Assembly: GCA_026413225.1 (NCBI GenBank)
Contig: CM048555.1
Location: 77,445,785-77,509,784 of the forward strand
Direction of reading: 5' to 3'
DNA length: 64,000 bases
From: Otis tarda
Lineage: Eukaryota > Chordata > Aves > Otidiformes > Otididae
Position numbers and translations under genes: made by a program. Every line of letters begins with the position of its first letter. Position 1 is the stretch's first letter. The notes under the pieces were generated by a model. That model did not search any database. It worked only from the letters and a program-made list of their open reading frames with translations, and was not told where the DNA came from. Of this stretch, positions 10,504-21,268 are shown one piece after another.

Positions 10504-12297
10504 ACATGCATATGCAACAGATTCTTTTGAACATGGTCCACTATAATCTCACTTCACTGCAACTTCATTACTTGGAAGTTGTAATTGTAATGCTTCATTT
10601 GCCTTTGATGTTACCTCATAAGTGACAATTCTGAGACACTGCAGAGAACAGCCTAATATTTCTGCAGTCCCTAGTGTGTCACACAGTAATACTGCCCTAA
10701 ACAGAGTTACTGCTTATGCATTTTTTTTTCACAATGCTCTACAGCAAGATTTGAGGGCTGAGTAAAGAAATATCACTCTGGACAGGGATTCAGGCACTGA
10801 ATTGGGACTCACTGTGGGGAAAAAAAAAGTTCAAGCAAGGCAAGATGAAATTAAGACAATGGTAAAAATATAAAAGAACTAAAATAATTTTTTTGTTGTT
10901 GATCTTTGGGAAATTTAAATGCCATGGATTTCCAATCTTTACTTAGAACTACATTTTTCTATTTTCAGAATGGATTTAGGAGTGTGTAGGGAGATTCATC
11001 ATGGTGGGAGAAGCTGCACAACCAAGTTTAAAAACATATGGAAATGTTCTCATTGTCTCTTTTGAATCATAGGTAAGTACAGTAATCATTTAATATGAAA
11101 AAATATATTTTAAAAAGTGCTCTAGTTCTTCCCAGGAAAAAAAAATATTTTAAAACCCTTACAAAAGTTTTATGATTATTTTGATGCCTATTGTTGCCTT
11201 TAGCACGTAGAGTATTCCGTAGACAGCTCACCAGCCATCCCGAAAGTCATTATTTTAAGAAAGAGGCTTGTGGTTGATTCTGCAGCTCCCCACTCCTGCT
11301 GCTTCTCCTTCCGCTGAAGTCATATTGAGGTTTGTGACATCTCACCTACAGGAACATTGTTACAGAGAATTAAAATCTCAGGTGAGGGAGAAGCAGCAGG
11401 AATAGATGAGATGTTCAAGAGTAAGTCTCATGTTTGTGTAGAAATATTTGTGAGATCAAATTTAGAGATCAGAAAAAAAAAAGAGAGAAAAAGGTAGAAA
11501 GTACTACATGGCTGGAACTTTCTCTGATGGATTGTTTTTCCAAGTTTTTCAGGAAGCATCTGGGACTGAGACATTAAGTGCGGTTGCATTTGACTGCCAA
11601 AATATAGCAGAGGAAAAACTGGATCACTGCACGTAAGTCTGAATTAATGTTTCTTTCCTCTTTATCTTCCCTTAACTTTCATATATGACCTCCATCACCA
11701 TAAAGTCTAAGAGGCTGGGCAAACCTGCAGTGATTTAAACTGATACAGTTCTTCAGTGAAGCTTCATTAATTTGTAGTGGTGGCGCTGTGACCCTACTAA
11801 CATCTAACTGCTACAAATTCAGAAAATGGCTTTGAAAGACACGACTGATTATGCTAAATTTACTTCTTTGAAAGAAAGTGGATATTTCTCTCTGGAACTT
11901 TTAATCCCCTATGACATTTGAAGTGTAACTAGTATAATCATAATCAGAATCAAACCCAAAGGATCAAGAAATGAAAAAGAGTAATCACATTATCAGATTA
12001 GAGGAAAAATTACCACAGCCTTAAAAGGATGACAGACATTTAATTGCTATGTGAAAAATATTTCATTCTTATAGAAAAAAAAAGGAATCTTAATATGTAC
12101 TTCATTGTAGCCTTCATGTTGTGTTCTGCAGGAGGTGAGCACATAAGACTGCATAACACAATCTGGGTTTCTGAGTAGAGTAGGAAAATCTGAATTTTGT
12201 TGATTTGAGGATGAGGGAGTGCAGCTGCAAGGAGAAGAGCTGGGGTAGAGGAAGAGCTGAGGTGAGAAGCTAATAGAAGTTGAAATTTCAGTACCAT
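10504..12297. other. Unique sequence, no gene seen
   Basis: AT-rich with A-runs near 10818 and 11473. No exon, RNA gene or transposon recognised. A 103-codon minus-strand frame (12040-12351) overlaps the next CR1 tail and has no family features. Confidence 0.5.
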
Positions 12298-12376
12298 CTT
12301 GCAGGGGGTTGGACTAGATGACCTTTGAAGGTCCCTTCCAACTCTAACCATTCTATGATTCTATGATTCTATGATT
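12298..12376 (+). mobile_element. CR1 3' tail only, 79 bp
   Basis: It starts at the TTGCAGGGGG block, runs through GACTAGATGACC and CCTTCCAACTCTAACC, and ends in ATTCTATGATTCTATGAT repeats. This is the last part of the CR1 3' UTR, an extreme 5' truncation. Confidence 0.92.
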
Positions 12377-14420
12377 ATATTATTCTGCTAAAATCAATAA
12401 TCAAAAAATAGAAACCTGATCAGTTGCCATGATTTCTAGCTTTATTTTGCCATCACATTTCAGAATCCCAGTCATACTGTCATCTGAACTGGAGTGCTGC
12501 TTTGCTGGGGTTCTCTGCTGACACTATAGGTGTTTTGCTTTGCTGTAGCCATGCTGCTTTCCTGATGAAGTGAGTAGGATGGGATATGACAGATATTATA
12601 AAATTGAAAATGGGAGCACAGGGAAAGAATATTGATTATTTGGCTTAGAATAGACTTGACAATACCAACTTCTCCCTACCTGGCCTTGAAAACTCTGCAG
12701 ATAAGTTCAGGTACTTACATATTACTTTTTGTCAATTTTTATTTCAAGGTATTTCACAACCTTTGTTTTTTGTAACTTAATGTGGGACACAAAAATATGA
12801 TTCTTCCATCCATCTGCGTATTTCGTAATTAGTTCCTGTTTCCCTGACTTGCTGCATTTATGAGTTGGTCCTGGGAAATTCTTAACCTCATGAATACATA
12901 GTCTGCTTCAAGTATAGCCAAAAGACTTTTAATATCTGATGTTCTTATGGCAGAAAAAAATCCCTGTGTTTTAAAAAATGTAAAGTTTTAAGTGTTTAAT
13001 TCAATGTAGTATATTACCTGTTGAATTACACTACATTTGGGATTCTGTTTCAAATAAATCAAAAAATCCTTACTTTTTATAGTCTTCCAGGCCTCATGCT
13101 GGACTTTTAAAATCTTAATTAATTCTTAGAGTCTTTAAATACAGCCATTAAAGAAACTGCTGCTCTTTCTCCTTCACAAACTTTGCAAAGTTGGTTGTAA
13201 AGAGGAGAGTAAAGAACATTTAACCAAGATTAAAATCTGAAGAGCTGTATTTCAGAGTAAGTGTAAACATATATTTTTATTCACAGATCGATGCGTTTAA
13301 GATTTCGGACTTGTCCTTTATGACAGCAATCAGAAAATTACTGACGTGCCTTCAGCTGAAGTAACGAATTTTACAAAATAAGGAATAAAAATTATAAACA
13401 AGTGCTACTCTGTTTCCAAGTATGATCAATAAACAAGATTGCAATACTCTCTGGAAATTTATTAAAAGAGTAAGCAAGTCAGTAATGTTGTAATAAAAAA
13501 AGGATTAATTTTAACAGTTCCAGCAATAGCCGCATTTCAGTAATACTATTTTTCTTGAGTGTAAGTGATTGACAATAATTATACTTGTAACTGTTTTGCC
13601 ATTGCCATAAGCTTTGTACTGTGTTTGCAAGGCCTCAGAACTAATGTTTGTCAGGATGGTTGCCTGAACTTTTCCTGACCTGCCAACATTTTTTTTTTTT
13701 TTAATTTGGTTTAACTGTAATAGCAATTTCTCTAATTGACTAGGTGTCTGTATCTAATTTATTTTACTTGTATTTATCTCTGTGTGGTACAACCATAGTT
13801 TTCCACAGACAGCAGTAACAAACTGTCGTCCTAGGTTGAATGAGATTTTTAGGGCTCTAGCACAGTGAGACAACATTGAGAAACTCAGGCCTGGAATGAC
13901 AGAAGAGACTTTGAGACGTGGAGACATGGGATATGGCGTAAAGGAGTGCAGACATGGGATGTTAAGAGATGGGGCACGGGCTGGCACTGGAGATTCCATG
14001 ACTGTAAACAGCTCTTCAGTGGTCAGTTTAAGAATTGCAGGCCTGAAGGTAGGCAAAGTGTTTTTAGGAGCAACAAAGTACCAAGCATGACATAGTGCCT
14101 CACTCGTAAACTGGCAGTCTCCAATATCAGTTATTCTTTGGAAAATTTTGCTGACTTCACAAGTACAAAAAGGAATAAATAGTTTAAATCAAACTGGAAA
14201 TATATTAGATTATTTACTAATGGAAAGCAATTGTGTCTGAAGATTTTTGGTCATGGTGGAAAGAGAGCAACATGGAGTAGTTGTTCCTATTTTTTTTTTT
14301 CAGTGAATATGTTTTAAAACTGTAAGGAACTCTTGCATTTGGCTTGGTATATGAAGGTTTTCAAAGAATCAAACATAGCTGAAATCACAGATTGTTTTTT
14401 TTTGTCTAAATCCAAAGAGT
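12377..14420. other. Unique sequence, no gene seen
   Basis: AT-rich. T-runs at 13690-13702 and 14290-14300. Overlapping open frames on both strands at 13754-14090 have no recognisable domain. Confidence 0.5.
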
Positions 14421-14436
14421 TGCTTTCAATGGCTCA

Positions 14437-14628
14437 ATGTCCATATGGAGGTTAGTAACAAGCAGTGTCCCTCAGGAGTCTGTACTGGGACCAATAATGT
14501 TCAACATCTTTACTAATGACACAGAGAGTGGGATTGAGTGCACTCTCAGCAAATTTGAGGATGACACCAAGCTGAGTGATGCAGTTGGTATGCTTGAAGG
14601 GAAGGGCTGCCATCCAGAGGGACCCTGA
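14437..14628 (+). pseudogene. CR1 reverse transcriptase remnant, catalytic core
   Basis: A 63-codon open piece of ORF2 containing the motif B region (VPQESVLGP, where other copies have VPQGSVLGP) and the FxDD catalytic box as FEDDTKL. It frameshifts at about 14610-14630, where the other copies continue [13 protein letters not shown]. Confidence 0.85.
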
Positions 14629-14823
14629 CAGGCCGGAAAACTGGGCCAGTGTGAACTTCATACAAGGCCAAGTGCAAGGTCCTGCACCTGAGCCATGGCA
14701 ATCCCTAGTATCAGTACAGACTAGAGGGTGAAGGGACTGAGAGAAGTCCTGTGGAGTAGGACTTAAGGTTATTGGTAGGTAAAAAAAATTAGATATGAGC
14801 TGGCTAAGTGCACCTGCAGCCCA

Positions 14824-15281
14824 GAATCATAGTATCATAGAATCATAGAATGGTTAGGGTTGGAAGGGACCTTCAAAGGTCATCTAGTCCAACCCCCCTG
14901 CAAGGAGCAGGGACATCCCTGACTAGATCAGGTTGCTCAGAGCCTCATCCAGCCTGGCCTTGAATGTTTCCAGGGATGGGGCTTCCACCACCTTTCTGGG
15001 CAACCTGTTCCAGTGTTCTATAACTCGCATTGTGAAAATTTTTTTCCTAATTTCCGATCTAAATCTACCCCCCACTATTTTAAAACCATTACTCCTTGTC
15101 TTATTGCAACAGGCCCTACTAAACAGCCTCTCCCCATCTTTCTTGTAGGCCCCCTTGAGGTACTGGAAGACCCCTATCAGGTCTCCCCGGAGCCTCCTCT
15201 TCTCCAGGCTGAACAGCCCCAACTCTCTCAGCCTACCATAAGAGAGGTTCTCCAGCCCTCTGATCATCTTCGTGGCCCTCC
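14824..15281 (-). mobile_element. Younger CR1 LINE inserted in the older one
   Basis: The tail repeats (ATCATAGAAT on the plus strand) are at 14824-14850. The body on the minus strand encodes the C-terminal ORF2 segment from [14 protein letters not shown] to LDEALSNLI, open from about 15281 to 14923. Relative to other copies one codon is missing at SYG/RLREL. The 5' break is near 15281, at GGCCCTCC. Confidence 0.92.
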
Positions 15282-15286
15282 AAAAC

Positions 15287-15338
15287 CATATCCACACCAT
15301 AGAAGACCAGAAAGCCAATCATATCCACACCACAGAAG
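15287..15338 (+). repeat. Imperfect 33-bp duplication at the nested CR1 junction
   Basis: CATATCCACACCATAGAAG at 15287-15305 recurs with one change at 15320-15338. It sits right at the 5' break of the inserted CR1 and replaces sequence expected in the older CR1. Confidence 0.75.
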
Positions 15339-15880
15339 AAGCACGGCCAGCAGATTGAAGGAGATGATTCTTCTCCTCTGCTCTGCTCTTGTGAGACGTC
15401 ACCTGGAGTACTGCATCCTTCTGGGGCCCCCATCACAAGAAAGACATGGACATGTTGGAGCAAGTCCAGAGGAGGCCATGGGGATGATCAGAGGGCTGGA
15501 GCACCTCTGCTATGAAGAAAGGCTGAGAGTTAGGGCTGTTCAGCACCAAGAAGAGAAGGCTTCAGGGAGACCTTATTGTGACCTACTAATTTAAAAAGGG
15601 GGCTTGTAAGAAAGATGGAGAGAGACTTTTTACCAGGGCATAGGACAAGGAGTAACAATTTTAAACTAAAATAAGGAAGAAATCCAATCTCTTTAACAGT
15701 AAAAAAGAAAGATCAAGATTGCTTACGCCATCAAGGATCTAGGATTCCATTAAAATCAGCAAAATAGGCAGTTATGAAAAAAATTATAAATTCAATGTTT
15801 GATTTTCCATTTTCTGAAGTAAAAGACAAAACTGCAACTGAGTTCAGTAGTGCAAGAAAGGGATTTCAGTTTCTTGCAAG

Positions 15881-15885
15881 TTAGG
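15881..15885. repeat. Target-site duplication, left copy (TTAGG)
   Basis: Exact match to 17043-17047, flanking LTR 2. Confidence 0.92.
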
Positions 15886-16068
15886 TGTCGTAGTTCAGCC
15901 CTGATCAGGACCAGACTACGCAGTCTCTCTCTCACTCCCCCCACCCTCCGAGAGAACAGGGAGAGAAAATATAAGGAAAAACGGCTCAAGGTTTGAGATA
16001 AGGACAGGGAGAAATCCTTAAAGTTACCGTCACGGGCAAAACAGACTCGACTCGGGAAAAACTATTCA

Positions 16069-16074
16069 TTTATT
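16069..16074 (-). terminator. Poly(A) signal of LTR 2
   Basis: AATAAA on the minus strand, in the same LTR context as in LTR 1 and LTR 3. Confidence 0.65.
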
Positions 16075-16284
16075 ACTACAAACAGCAGGATAATGAGACA
16101 GGGAACAAGATAACCTCCATCCACCCCTCCCTCTTCCCAAGCTTAACATTATCTCTACTACCTTCCCCCCCCCGAGCGGCACAGCTGGGAAGAGGGAATG
16201 GGGGTTGCAGTCAGTTCATCATACGTTGTTTCACGCCGCTGCTTCTGCTTCATGGTCGGGGGAAGAACTCCTCGCATTCCTCCC

Positions 16285-16496
16285 CTGCTCCGTTGTGGGG
16301 TCCCACCCCTACGCCACAGTCCTTCACGAAACTGCTCCAGCGTGGGTCATCTCTTCCACGGAGTACAGTCTCTCCAGAACGGCTGTCCCAGCGGGCCCTC
16401 CACGGGCCACAGCCGCCTTCAGGCATCCACCTCCCCCGGTGTGGGGTCCTTCACGGGCTCCAAGTGGATCTCTGCTCCTCCGTGGACCTCCATGGG
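16285..16496 (-). repeat. Degenerate ~45-bp repeats inside LTR 2
   Basis: The same imperfect CCCRTGGARG...GGAGCAG array as in LTR 1 and LTR 3, on the minus strand. Confidence 0.5.
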
Positions 16497-17042
16497 CTGC
16501 AGGGGGACAACCCGCTCCACCATGGTCGTCACCACAGGCTGGAGGGGAATCTTGGCCAGGAGCCGCATTACTCCTCCCCCTCCTTTCTGAACTGACCTTG
16601 CCTTGGTGTCTGCAGCCGTTCCTCACAACAGGGTGGTAGATGTCTCTCAGGATCTTTTTACATCTTATTCACTTCTTCTCATCTCCTCTCCACTTCTTGC
16701 AGCCGGGCCGGGCCGAGTCGGGCCCAGTCGGCCGCCTGGCAAGAGGCCAGAGGGTGAGGCCTGCAAGGCCCAGGAGGCCTGCGCCTCCCCCTCTGCGCCT
16801 CTGCCCCCGCTCAGCTTCTTCACATCTTCTCTTCTCTCTTTTTTTTCTCTGTTTTCCCCTTCTTCAATACGTTATCGCAGAGGCGTTATCACGGGACGTT
16901 CTGCTACCAATCGGCTCGACCTTGGCCAGCAGCAGGTCCGCCCTAGGCCTGGCCAAGTCCACTGAACAAAGGGGAGCGACTTCTAGCAGTTTCCTGCAGA
17001 AGCTACCACCTTAGGCCCCCCCTCACTAACAAAACCACGACA

Positions 17043-17047
17043 TTAGG
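17043..17047. repeat. Target-site duplication, right copy (TTAGG)
   Basis: Exact match to 15881-15885. Confidence 0.92.
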
Positions 17048-18172
17048 TGAAAATAACCTTCTAAGTTCTTGAAAATGGGAATGAGTTAGAATGAAAAGCA
17101 CTAAGTTCAACTTTACCATAAAGAAAAATAAAGCACACAAGATGTGATTCAGTTTCCCTTGGAATGTATCTTAATTTAGATATGTTTCCATTTAGAAGTC
17201 TACTTTTAAGATAGGGTTCTAAATTCACAATTTGTTTTCAGAGGTCTTCAACGTGATTCTGTTGCTCATACACAGATGGTAAATGCCATATTCCGTGTCC
17301 TGGGGACACTTTGTGTAGCCTCCCAGTTGCTGTTTAAGAAGGGCAAAGGTCTCCTGTATGTGTCGTGTCATCTCTGTAAGTCCTATACAGATGTCTCAGA
17401 AAACTCAGGGCATATAAAACAACCCACAAAATTTATTCTTGGTCAACTCGATTCTTCTCCCACAGTACATCAGATTAATCCAACAGGAAGTGAGTTGCAA
17501 TTGGTACCACAATGAGAATCAATAAATGTCATCTCAGTTATGTGAAATTATTACTGAGATTACATAGTAGGTTTTGGCAATTAATAGGCTTAACTGGTCC
17601 AATGTAAGTAAATTTTTTTTATTCAACAGTGTTTTCTGAAAAAAGAAAAGGAGGGAGGGAAATGGCAGCTTAGACCCTTTCGTGTCAATTTAAGACATTA
17701 TAATTTTTTTTTATCTGGGACCAGTATACTAATAAAGCTGGGAGCAAAATTTACAAAATTTTGTTTTCCCCAAGAAAAAAAAAAAGATAATTAGAATTAG
17801 AACAAATATTCAAAGATTGCTGTTGGATCAAGAGATGAATGGAAGTAGACTGGAAACATGTTTGGTGCTGTATCCAAATCACACAACCAGGCAGAGCTGC
17901 CTAGCAGGGTCAGAACTCTCCGCCTTGTTGTACTATGTGAGGTATCCAGAATATATATGTATAAATAGGTTTTTTTTCTATTTCTAAGAATAATTCAGTT
18001 AGGGAAAACAATGATTTATGCTATATCTGTCTCATAAACCAGAAAATCTATGTAGTTGAGGAATGGATCACTGCCAGGGAAATATCAACAGCACAAGGAA
18101 AAAAAAAATCAACGTTATATATCCACTTTGCATTTTTACTGCTAACACAATTGTTGACATTGTAAATTGACT

Positions 18173-18303
18173 CTTAACATCATAAATGGCTTTCCACACA
18201 TTGTAAAGTAAATCCTGTAGACTTTTATTGGTATCATAAATGGCTTCTTAACATGTAAATGGCCTCCCTTGCATGGCAATACAAATCCCATAGGCTTTTA
18301 CTG
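18173..18303 (+). repeat. Degenerate tandem duplication, period 74 bp
   Basis: Unit A (18173-18230) and unit B (18247-18303) both start CTTAACAT, share TAAATGGC and AAATCC, and end CTTTTAYTG. They match at about 42 of 57 positions with one gap. The 16-bp spacer repeats the ATCATAAATGGCTT start again. Confidence 0.7.
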
Positions 18304-21250
18304 AGAAAATAAGTCATATAGTATATTGCATTTTGCTATCATTGTTGGTTTTCATTTAAAAACTAAATAAAAGTTTGAGGAAATAAACCACAGGGATTTG
18401 CACATTTCCAATTGCAGACACCGTTGTTTTTCTGCTCTTTCAATGTATGTGAAATATCAAAAAGACTTGATGATCTTTTCTTATGTTTAACTCCCCTTTG
18501 CAAAACCAAATAGCTGAACAAGAGTTCTCCAGACTTGGTATTTCAGGAGAGGCTGACAAAATGGATGTAAGAAACTGTAAAATGGTAACTACAGTCACTC
18601 CCATTTCTTTGTCAACTTTCACTCAGAAAGATCCCACAACACTTCAGAAAACACACACACACACAAAAAAAATGCATGTCAGGAAGCCACAGAATGAAGA
18701 ATTTTTAATATTAAAATTGTGATATAGCTCAAATTTTTAACTCTAATACTACAATATTTCTTGGCTTTACCCTGAAATGTCTGTCCCCCTGAGAGTGAAC
18801 AGCAATAGCTGTTTAATAGTAAAACTCCAGTACATTTTCAGACATAAAGCATAAATCCAAATATTTTTTAAATCTGGATGAGCCTGTGGGCCATGCCCTA
18901 ATTATGCAACTAATTGATTAACTTCCCACAGTGAGACTAAAGGTGATGATTTGTCTATGTGAGTGAGCACGTAATTTCAAACAATTTAGGGGCCGTAATT
19001 TAGCAAAGTATCGCCAAGAAGCTACCTGAGAGGGATATTGTTGTTGTGGTTCCAGTATATTATGATTCTTGTAGCTCACTACACATACAAGATAAACTAT
19101 ATTTAGGTCACTAAGAAGACGGTAACTCAGACATACTGCTACTTCTATAACAGAGCTAAAGAAAATAGCTTTCATATATGTGTATATATATCTATATGTA
19201 GTAATTAAAGCATTAGAACATTCACTGGCAGTACAGTATATGTGGATTAATTTCTTATCTTGCCCTAACGACATTGAACGTGAGAGGACTCTGAAGTGTA
19301 TTTGATTGGATGACTACACCTTAGGTAAGGACAATCGTGTTCTAATCACTGTTATGGGAACAGTTCATGTATTTTATCCAGTGACAGTTTAATGCAAAGT
19401 ACTGTAAACCAGTAACTGTTTAACGTGATGGTTATCCAGTTCAGATTTCTCAGAGAGAGCGAGATGCTTGAATAGCTTTGAGGAGCTACACTAAATTGTC
19501 AAAAGTCACATTTAAAAGTGGCATTATAAGCCATAAACCAATAACATGATTGACCTCTTCTCATCAATCCATTTTGAAATTAAGCTACATAAGCTCAGCT
19601 AACCTTATGGTCCCACCTGGTAAGTAAGAAACCTGACATTCTGACCTGCTCTGGTAGTACAGCAACTTTTCTACATTCAGGAGCAGCACAATTCCTTCCA
19701 GGTTTGTTTGATCTTTGGACGGCGCCTTAATCACAAGGTCAGTAATCGTGTTTTAAAGGAATGTACTTAATGATATTTTCACTGTTTTTTGCCAGTAAAA
19801 AAAAGTGAACAACAGCTCAAAATTTCCTCAGATATAGGTCAGCTCAAATACAGTTAACAAAATCATGACAGTTTTTACCAAACCTGAGTTTTTCCAATAC
19901 GCAATTACATTAACATACATATTACATTTCTGTTCACATAATATAACTGGACAACTAGATCTTATTTTTTAAATTTAAGTCTGAAAAGCAATTGCTGAGC
20001 ACATTCAGACAGCACCAGCTTCAGAAGACTGCTTAACTATTTAAATATTTAAAAGTTTCTTTAAAAATTGCCTTAGAGGAGAAAAGATTATATTGTAGAG
20101 TTGGTCTGACTTTCAAAGTCAGCTCATTAATCATAGTTAATGCTCCTTGTTATAGCAGATACTAATCTCTATTTCTTATAAACCAACACTGCCCACAGCA
20201 TGAAAATATTTCTGATTCATCTAATAAAAATTTATAGTGCCATTTCCTTCTCAGGCTGATGTCTTACATCCTTTGTAGCAGGTATTTATGAAGGAAGAAT
20301 TTTTCAAAATGTACTTGAAATTTTATATATATTTATATTTCTTTTTTGTATCAGTATGTTTATAAGTAAGCATACAGGTATGATACACATAGGTGGACAT
20401 TAAATTGTTCAAGATTTTATCTAAACAAGTTCTGAAAAGCTGCAAGGATGGAGATTCATCCACATTGCTCGTCCCTCATTCTTATGTTTAACCAGTATTA
20501 TAATGAAAAACTTATCTTACACGAAATTGGATCCTCAAAAACACCTTGTTCTCATTAGTTATGTTGCAAAGGAAATAAAGCAGCTCAGCAGATTGAAAGG
20601 TATGGGTTCAGGTGATGTGAACATCTACATTTCACTTCTGAAAAGCCCTCAGACATCAGTAAGTCATTTTATAATGAAGCAGAATTTAATCTTTCTGTCG
20701 TGAGCTTTCTGACATATGACCACTGTGATGATGATGGGTGAACGAAAGTTATTCACTGTAATTCACTGTAGTTTCCTTTGTGGTCCAGTTCATAATGTCT
20801 CTTAATGAACTAGCTTGCTAATTGTTGCTGCTATTGGAAGCTTTTGATATTTCCTTCACCTTGAACGCTGTGTCATCCTAGGTGGTGCTCCTAGTGGCTT
20901 CTTAAATTTTGGACCCAAGGAGGACTCCAAACTGAAAAGTCTCTGAAGTTTCATTACTGCAAAAACTGTAATGCACTAAATTTGTCGCATGTTAACTAAG
21001 TGGCTGGGTTATGTATGTTCATCATGGTCATGCATAAGTAAGCATTCTGTGACAGAGAGATTCTAGACATAACACTCAATGACACTGAAAAGTATACATT
21101 TCTTTAAGAGAACCCTGAATGTTGTTTCTGTTCAGCATTTTGTTTTCTTCTTTTGACTAATAATGACTATTTTAAAGTCCTTGTTTAAAATCATTAGCTA
21201 GAAAATTGCATTCAGATAAGTACTCTTAAAGGCCTTCTACCATGTTTGCC

Positions 21251-21268
21251 TTTTTTTTTTTTTTTTTT
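21251..21268 (+). repeat. Poly-T, 18 bases
   Basis: Uninterrupted homopolymer. Confidence 0.9.

Larger units (their letters stand above)
14421..15705 (+). mobile_element. Old CR1 LINE (+), interrupted by a younger CR1
   Basis: Two halves of one plus-strand CR1 lie at 14421-14823 and 15282-15705. The first half encodes motif B-like SSVPQESVLGP and the catalytic FEDDTKLSDAV (open frame 14437-14628), then runs to the coding region just before CAGCCCAGAA. The second half resumes near CCAGAAAGCCAATC and carries the later coding sequence (GAGTACTGCATCCT, GATCAGAGGGCTGGAGCACC). It fades out near 15705 without the 3' tail. The copy has several frameshifts and is more diverged than the CR1 inside it. 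Confidence 0.88.
15886..17042 (-). mobile_element. Solo LTR 2, same family as LTR 1, inverted, 1157 bp
   Basis: On the plus strand it begins TGTCGTAGTTC and ends AACCACGACA, the reverse complement of LTR 1's ends, with a 5-bp duplication TTAGG on both sides. The poly(A) signal reads AATAAA on the minus strand at 16069-16074. The TATA-like box is changed to TATTGAAG (16862-16869). Open frames of 100-144 codons run through it in several frames on both strands; they follow from its GC-rich, stop-poor composition and do not resemble retroviral proteins. No provirus body is attached. Confidence 0.92.

Noticed and set aside
17871..17945. Possible MIR-like fragment (AAATCACACAACCAGGCAG block)
   Set aside because: Only one short block fits; too little to support a call.
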